Shown: one piece after another, positions 4,290 to 5,909 of the stretch
Layout: each line of letters opens with the position of its first letter
Numbering within the stretch: position 1 is the first letter of the stretch
DNA from: an uncultured Candidatus Berkelbacteria bacterium
Lineage (GTDB): Bacteria > Patescibacteriota > UBA1384 > CAILIB01
Reading direction: 5' to 3'
Assembly (NCBI GenBank): GCA_937895715.1
Contig: CALBLZ010000116.1
Coordinates: forward strand, 1 to 5,909
Length of the DNA stretch: 5,909 bases
The notes under the pieces: generated by a model
What the model saw: only the letters and a program-made list of their open reading frames with translations
The model's database searches: none
What the model was told of the DNA's origin: nothing
Position numbers and translations under genes: made by a program

Positions 4290-4925
4290 GTGAAACGAAC
4301 TTGGCTAGTATGGCTTTCGGACATCTGCACCGTGCTCTTCGGAGTCGGCCAGGTGTGGCAGATTACCAACCTTCCGGCCAAGCAGTCGGTAAGTTGGTAT
4401 CTCAGCTTTTTCCTCTTTGTGCTTTTTGCCCTCATGATCGCAAGTCACGAATGCAAAAACACCCCGTCCTCAAGCGCTCTTGAGCGCCGCTGGGCATATC
4501 GACTTTGGCTCGTTGTGGCATGCATAAATCTCGGATACTCCGTGATTATGAAGGCCCTTGTCCGTGCTGAAATATGGGCAACCAACGACTGGATCAACCT
4601 ATCGATCTTCACCTGCGCTTTTGCCATTTCAGTGAGCATAGCACTGGGCAAGAGGCTTGCCTTAACCGACTCTGTAAGTCGAGGCATGTTTGCACTCTCA
4701 CTGAAAGCCATCCCACAATGGTGGCTGGCATGGGTTATCGTCCAGACGCCGGGAAGCGCACCGTCAAACCTCGCAATCCTAGCCGGTTTAATCACAATTG
4801 CCGTCCGCATCACCATGCTTGGCAATCCGATTACCTGGAACAGAGACCAGAAGGGCCTAGCCCTTGCAGAGTACTCGAACTTTCTTTCATGGGGTTCGGT
4901 GGCTGTAGTCAGCTGGTTTCTATAA
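4290..4925 (+). CDS. Seven-span membrane protein, PQ-loop/SWEET-like
   Basis: This encodes 211 residues starting at GTG 4290, with GGAG (4280-4283) 6 nt upstream. A longer in-frame reading from TTG 4233 would cover the promoter and is rejected. About seven hydrophobic segments are seen (roughly 6-22, 35-52, 70-88, 102-120, 133-151, 159-177, 195-211), the layout of SWEET/PQ-loop proteins made of two three-helix bundles plus a linker helix. The second bundle has a clear P142-Q143 after a hydrophobic run. The first has G20-Q21 in the equivalent place, followed by S33, S35 and W36, like the PQ-loop 'KS.S' turn. W and N residues line the segments. Known relatives move sugars or amino acids or act in vesicle membranes, but no substrate can be read here. 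It has its own promoter and terminator, so it is a single-gene unit. The family call is from pattern, not from a search. Confidence 0.72.
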   Translation: MKRTWLVWLSDICTVLFGVGQVWQITNLPAKQSVSWYLSFFLFVLFALMIASHECKNTPSSSALERRWAYRLWLVVACINLGYSVIMKALVRAEIWATNDWINLSIFTCAFAISVSIALGKRLALTDSVSRGMFALSLKAIPQWWLAWVIVQTPGSAPSNLAILAGLITIAVRITMLGNPITWNRDQKGLALAEYSNFLSWGSVAVVSWFL

Positions 4926-4932
4926 ACGTCTT

Positions 4933-4957
4933 GAGCGTCAGCACACTGCTGGCGCTC
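4933..4957 (+). terminator. Terminator hairpin after the PQ-loop-like gene
   Basis: GAGCGTCAGCA (4933-4943) pairs with TGCTGGCGCTC (4947-4957) over 11 bp with one T-G pair and a CAC loop. It starts 7 nt after the stop. The downstream sequence is TTGCTGTAT, a weak T-tract. Confidence 0.7.
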
Positions 4958-5004
4958 TTGCTGTATGTATAGAAAGATTGATCCAGACCCACCCCTGCCA
5001 AGAG

Positions 5005-5034
5005 CTGTTGACCACGGCATTCCGTGGTCAACAG
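5005..5034. repeat. Perfect 13-bp hairpin upstream of the DUF998-like gene
   Basis: CTGTTGACCACGG (5005-5017) and CCGTGGTCAACAG (5022-5034) are exact complements around CATT. No T-tract follows. It may be a second terminator for the upstream gene, or a protein-binding site about 20 bp upstream of the next -35 box. Confidence 0.5.
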
Positions 5035-5054
5035 AACACAATGGTCTCAACGAA

Positions 5055-5081
5055 TTGAACGATTAATCAATCTGTTACACT
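5055..5081 (+). promoter_or_regulatory. Extended -10 promoter of the DUF998-like gene
   Basis: TACACT (5076-5081) is preceded by TGT, an extended -10. TTGAAC (5055-5060) is upstream with a short 15-nt spacer. The expected start near 5088 coincides with the ATG, so the mRNA may be leaderless. Confidence 0.45.
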
Positions 5082-5087
5082 AACCAT

Positions 5088-5669
5088 ATGATGTATAAAC
5101 GTGCACGTACAGAGAAACCGTACTTCTATCTTCTTGCTGCTTACCTAATAATGCTACCGGTTATTCTTCTACTTCCCCTCTTTAGCGCAGAGGGATACTC
5201 TATCCTAAAAAATACTACAAGCCAGCTAGGTGCCCAGCAGACCCCTAATGCTTGGATGATGAATTTTGTGTTTTTGTTCCTCGGGTTCTCTACCATGTTC
5301 AATGCACAATCCTTTAGAAAGAAACCCTTCCTTGCCATACTTTTAGGCATATTTGGGCTTTCCCTCGCGCTCACTGGAACATTCAGCCACGCACCACTCA
5401 ATCCCGCTATTTCGTATAGTGCAATCAGTGACAGATTACACTCTCTGTTTGCAAGCTCTACCGGAATGGCATTTACATTGTTTACAGTTGTCTATGCGAT
5501 CGCCACTCGCGATACTCACCAAAAAAGGATTGCTCTTGGAGTGGGGATTACGGCGGCGGCGCTATCTATGCTTATTTTTAGTGTTAGTGATTACGCAGGG
5601 GTCTGGCAGAGAACTATGTTTATTATTTCATTTGCCTGGCTGCTCTACATCTTGCGTTCGCCAGAATAG
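5088..5669 (+). CDS. DUF998-like six-span membrane protein
   Basis: This encodes 193 residues with about six membrane spans (roughly 11-31, 57-74, 81-99, 119-138, 146-166, 174-190). The features I associate with DUF998 are present. After span 1 comes Y37-S38-I39 with S45 and L47-G48, then T52-P53-N54-A55-W56. A GxF/HAPL segment follows span 3 (G97, F99, H101-A102-P103-L104), then D115 and H118. Near the end are Y169-A170-G171 and W173-Q174-R175. The conserved polar residues lie in loops on one side, which suggests a binding or catalytic site, but the family's function is not known to me. ATG 5088 is followed directly by a second ATG at 5091, and either could be used. No Shine-Dalgarno is seen and the promoter lies immediately upstream. 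The gene stands alone and converges on a minus-strand gene. Confidence 0.8.
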   Translation: MMYKRARTEKPYFYLLAAYLIMLPVILLLPLFSAEGYSILKNTTSQLGAQQTPNAWMMNFVFLFLGFSTMFNAQSFRKKPFLAILLGIFGLSLALTGTFSHAPLNPAISYSAISDRLHSLFASSTGMAFTLFTVVYAIATRDTHQKRIALGVGITAAALSMLIFSVSDYAGVWQRTMFIISFAWLLYILRSPE

Positions 5670-5836
5670 AAAATTGACCTTTGCATAATCTCGAGTCAGA
5701 AAACTATATTTTTCTCAGCTCAATTATTGAGAAAGACGCATGGCGTTAGCACCTTTTCGTGGTGGGTTACGGCGCTTGCGCAAAACAAGGTTCTTGTTCC
5801 GTCTCGGACATCCTCATCAAATCAATTCTTCTCCTC
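5670..5836. other. Convergent intergenic region
   Basis: The two genes end toward each other across 167 nt. TTTCTCA (5711-5717) and TGAGAAA (5728-5734) are complementary, and CTCAAT-T-ATTGAG (5719-5731) is a 13-bp palindrome inside. AACAAG/CTTGTT (5784-5795) is a short hairpin with a TTTT on its minus-strand exit, so it could weakly terminate the minus-strand gene. No convincing gene is present. Confidence 0.35.
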
Positions 5837-5909
5837 CTACGGAAACTGAACTCCAGTTGCATCTTCGGCCCACTCCCACAACTTGGCGTTGAGCTCCTCG
5901 TTTTGGGCC
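5837..5909 (-). CDS. C-terminal end of a minus-strand gene, possibly a short-chain dehydrogenase
   Basis: The frame ending at TAG 5837-5839 is open to the right edge and gives 23 residues. They include ELNAKLWEWAED followed by ATGVQFP. The pattern of a helix with 'KLWE' and a following 'TGV' resembles the last helix of classical short-chain dehydrogenase/reductases of the retinol-dehydrogenase type. The Rossmann fold and the YxxxK catalytic pair would lie outside the window, so the family is a guess. Coding is supported by the amphipathic, W-containing helix and by the convergent layout with the DUF998-like gene. Confidence 0.5.
   Translation of the reverse strand, partial: AQNEELNAKLWEWAEDATGVQFP

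Noticed and set aside
4445..5050. 201-codon minus-strand open frame
   Set aside because: It is the shadow of the membrane-protein gene at 4290-4925 and runs across its terminator and the 5005-5034 hairpin.
5739..5891. 50-codon plus-strand open frame starting MALAPFRGG
   Set aside because: It overlaps the 3' end of the minus-strand gene antisense, has no Shine-Dalgarno or promoter, and has Arg/Pro/His-rich composition typical of chance frames.
1..5909. CRISPR array, insertion sequence or prophage
   Set aside because: No regularly spaced direct repeats, no transposase or integrase frame and no phage genes are seen. The only repeat suggestive of a mobile element is the one at 2959-3055.

Overview
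The window looks like a piece of chromosome from a small-genome bacterium, most plausibly of the Patescibacteria/CPR and perhaps Candidatus Saccharibacteria (TM7). This rests on the gene content: a compact pilN-pilO-small membrane protein-pilB type IV pilus operon with no visible PilP or PilQ, very short gene spacing with almost no Shine-Dalgarno sequences, a cysteine-free L33, and a DUF998-type membrane protein. The taxon is an inference from gene content; there is no rRNA or other strong marker.

Region 1 (1-2523, minus strand) is a pilus operon transcribed leftward from a sigma70-like promoter at 2494-2523. It encodes a PilN-like protein, a PilO-like protein, a 107-residue single-span membrane protein and the N-terminal 292 residues of a PilB/GspE-like ATPase that runs off the left edge. 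PilN and PilO should form the inner-membrane alignment complex. PilB should be the cytoplasmic extension motor.

Region 2 (2584-4038, plus strand) is a translation-gene cluster: tRNA-Thr(GGU), tRNA-Thr(UGU), tRNA-Tyr(GUA), rpmG (L33), an unrecognised 90-residue protein with its own promoter and terminator, and tRNA-Trp(CCA) with an extended -10 promoter and a strong terminator hairpin. The order recalls the widespread Thr-Tyr-Thr / rpmG-trnW-secE-nusG arrangement, but secE and nusG do not follow. The tRNA leaders carry notable structure, above all a 24/25-nt inverted repeat that invades the 5' end of tRNA-Tyr.

Region 3 (4039-4232) has no gene. It holds a series of hairpins, including a possible three-way junction, and could be an unannotated structured RNA on either strand.

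Region 4 (4233-5669, plus strand) holds two unlinked membrane-protein genes. The first is a 7-span PQ-loop-like protein behind a near-consensus promoter whose -35 box is the centre of a palindrome. The second is a DUF998-like 6-span protein whose transcript may start on the ATG. Region 5 is a 167-nt convergent intergenic stretch, followed by the last 23 residues of a minus-strand gene whose C-terminus resembles short-chain dehydrogenases.
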